Assembly (NCBI GenBank): GCA_038240335.1
Contig: JBBSDV010000078.1
Coordinates: 1 to 14,257 of the forward strand
Reading direction: 5' to 3'
Length of the DNA: 14,257 bases
DNA from: JBBSDV01 sp038240335
GTDB taxonomy: Bacteria > Chloroflexota > Dehalococcoidia > DSTF01 > JACRBR01
Below, piece after piece: positions 14,121 to 14,257 of the stretch; the first letter of the stretch is position 1; every line of letters starts with the position of its first letter. The notes under the pieces were generated by a model. That model was not told the origin of the DNA, did not search any database, and worked only from the letters and a program-made list of their open reading frames with translations. The position numbers and the translations under genes are program-made.

Positions 14121-14129
14121 TGCTATACT
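14121..14129 (+). promoter_or_regulatory. Extended -10 promoter of dnaJ, probably leaderless
   Basis: TGCTATACT is an extended -10 (TGn followed by TATACT). It ends 6 nt before the dnaJ ATG, so transcription would begin at or next to the start codon. No Shine-Dalgarno sequence lies upstream. The -35 region is poor, as extended -10 promoters allow. Confidence 0.55.
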
Positions 14130-14135
14130 GCCCTC

Positions 14136-14257
14136 ATGGCGAAGGACTTCTACCAGGTGCTGGGTGTCAAGCGCGAAGCGTCGGGGAAGGAGGTGCGCAG
14201 CGCGTACCGTAAGCTCGCTCGCAAGCTGCACCCGGACGTCAACCCCGGCGACAAGGC
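14136..14257 (+). CDS. dnaJ: DnaJ-family co-chaperone, 3'-truncated
   Basis: The first 40 codons form a J domain: KDFYQVLGVKREAS opens helix I, a Tyr-Arg-Lys-rich helix II follows, and LHPDVNPGD contains the HPD tripeptide that stimulates DnaK ATPase. The rest is beyond the window edge, so full DnaJ and the shorter CbpA type cannot be separated. The ATG at 14136 begins MAKDFYQVLG, the normal family start, without a ribosome binding site, in keeping with a leaderless transcript. Confidence 0.88.
   Translation, partial: MAKDFYQVLGVKREASGKEVRSAYRKLARKLHPDVNPGDK

Larger units (their letters stand above)
13896..14135. other. Intergenic region before dnaJ
   Basis: There is no plausible open frame. 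It holds the structured element at 13925-14045, an overlapping 7-bp hairpin at 14042-14057, several GCTAT repeats and the dnaJ promoter at 14121-14129. Confidence 0.5.

Overview
The window is a GC-rich bacterial chromosome segment with densely packed genes. There is no sign of phage, integrase, insertion sequence, tRNA, rRNA or CRISPR. The best guess is a Chloroflexota (Dehalococcoidia-like) genome. This rests on the gene mix: an actinobacterial-type inositol phosphate synthase with phosphatidylinositol-mannoside-type enzymes outside an obvious actinobacterial setting, secreted Thr/Ser-rich and dockerin-bearing proteins, frequent TTG/GTG starts, and a dispersed palindromic repeat of a kind I associate with that phylum. 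No marker gene settles it.

Layout. 1-327: 3' end of a FlK-like hotdog thioesterase. 489-1337: a secreted protein with two FxLYD-like domains and a Thr/Ala tail, closed by a hairpin terminator. 1338-1765: gene-free, with an imperfect palindromic repeat and a second hairpin. 1766-7036 (minus strand): five genes reading as one operon, ino1 (inositol-1-phosphate synthase with an N-terminal HTH domain), two LpxL/PatA-type acyltransferases, a PHP phosphoesterase and a PimA-like mannosyltransferase. 7046-7477: gene-free, with the ino1 promoter and palindromes. 7478-9364 (plus): an exported PQQ-type sugar dehydrogenase with thrombospondin-3 repeats and a C-terminal dockerin-like module. 9355-10254 (minus): an NDUFA9-like NAD(P)-binding protein, convergent and overlapping by 10 bp. 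10388-12874 (minus): an operon of a canonical SDR, a degenerate SDR and an alpha/beta hydrolase lacking the usual catalytic His. 12996-13346 (plus): a small acidic protein of unknown role. 13366-13857 (minus): a MerR-family regulator. 13858-14135: gene-free, with a likely MerR operator/promoter, a multi-stem potential RNA structure and a leaderless-type promoter. 14136-end (plus): the start of a DnaJ protein.

The most coherent system is the five-gene operon. Its products would make inositol-1-phosphate, mannosylate the phosphatidylinositol made from it and acylate the glycolipid, as in mycobacterial PIM synthesis. The phosphatidylinositol-phosphate synthase is not in the window, and the PHP protein sits where a lipid-phosphate phosphatase would be useful. 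The HTH fused to the first enzyme, a strong internal ribosome binding site before the enzyme domain, and a perfect 12-bp palindrome between the promoter and the start codon together suggest a self-regulating enzyme. This is inference, not proof.
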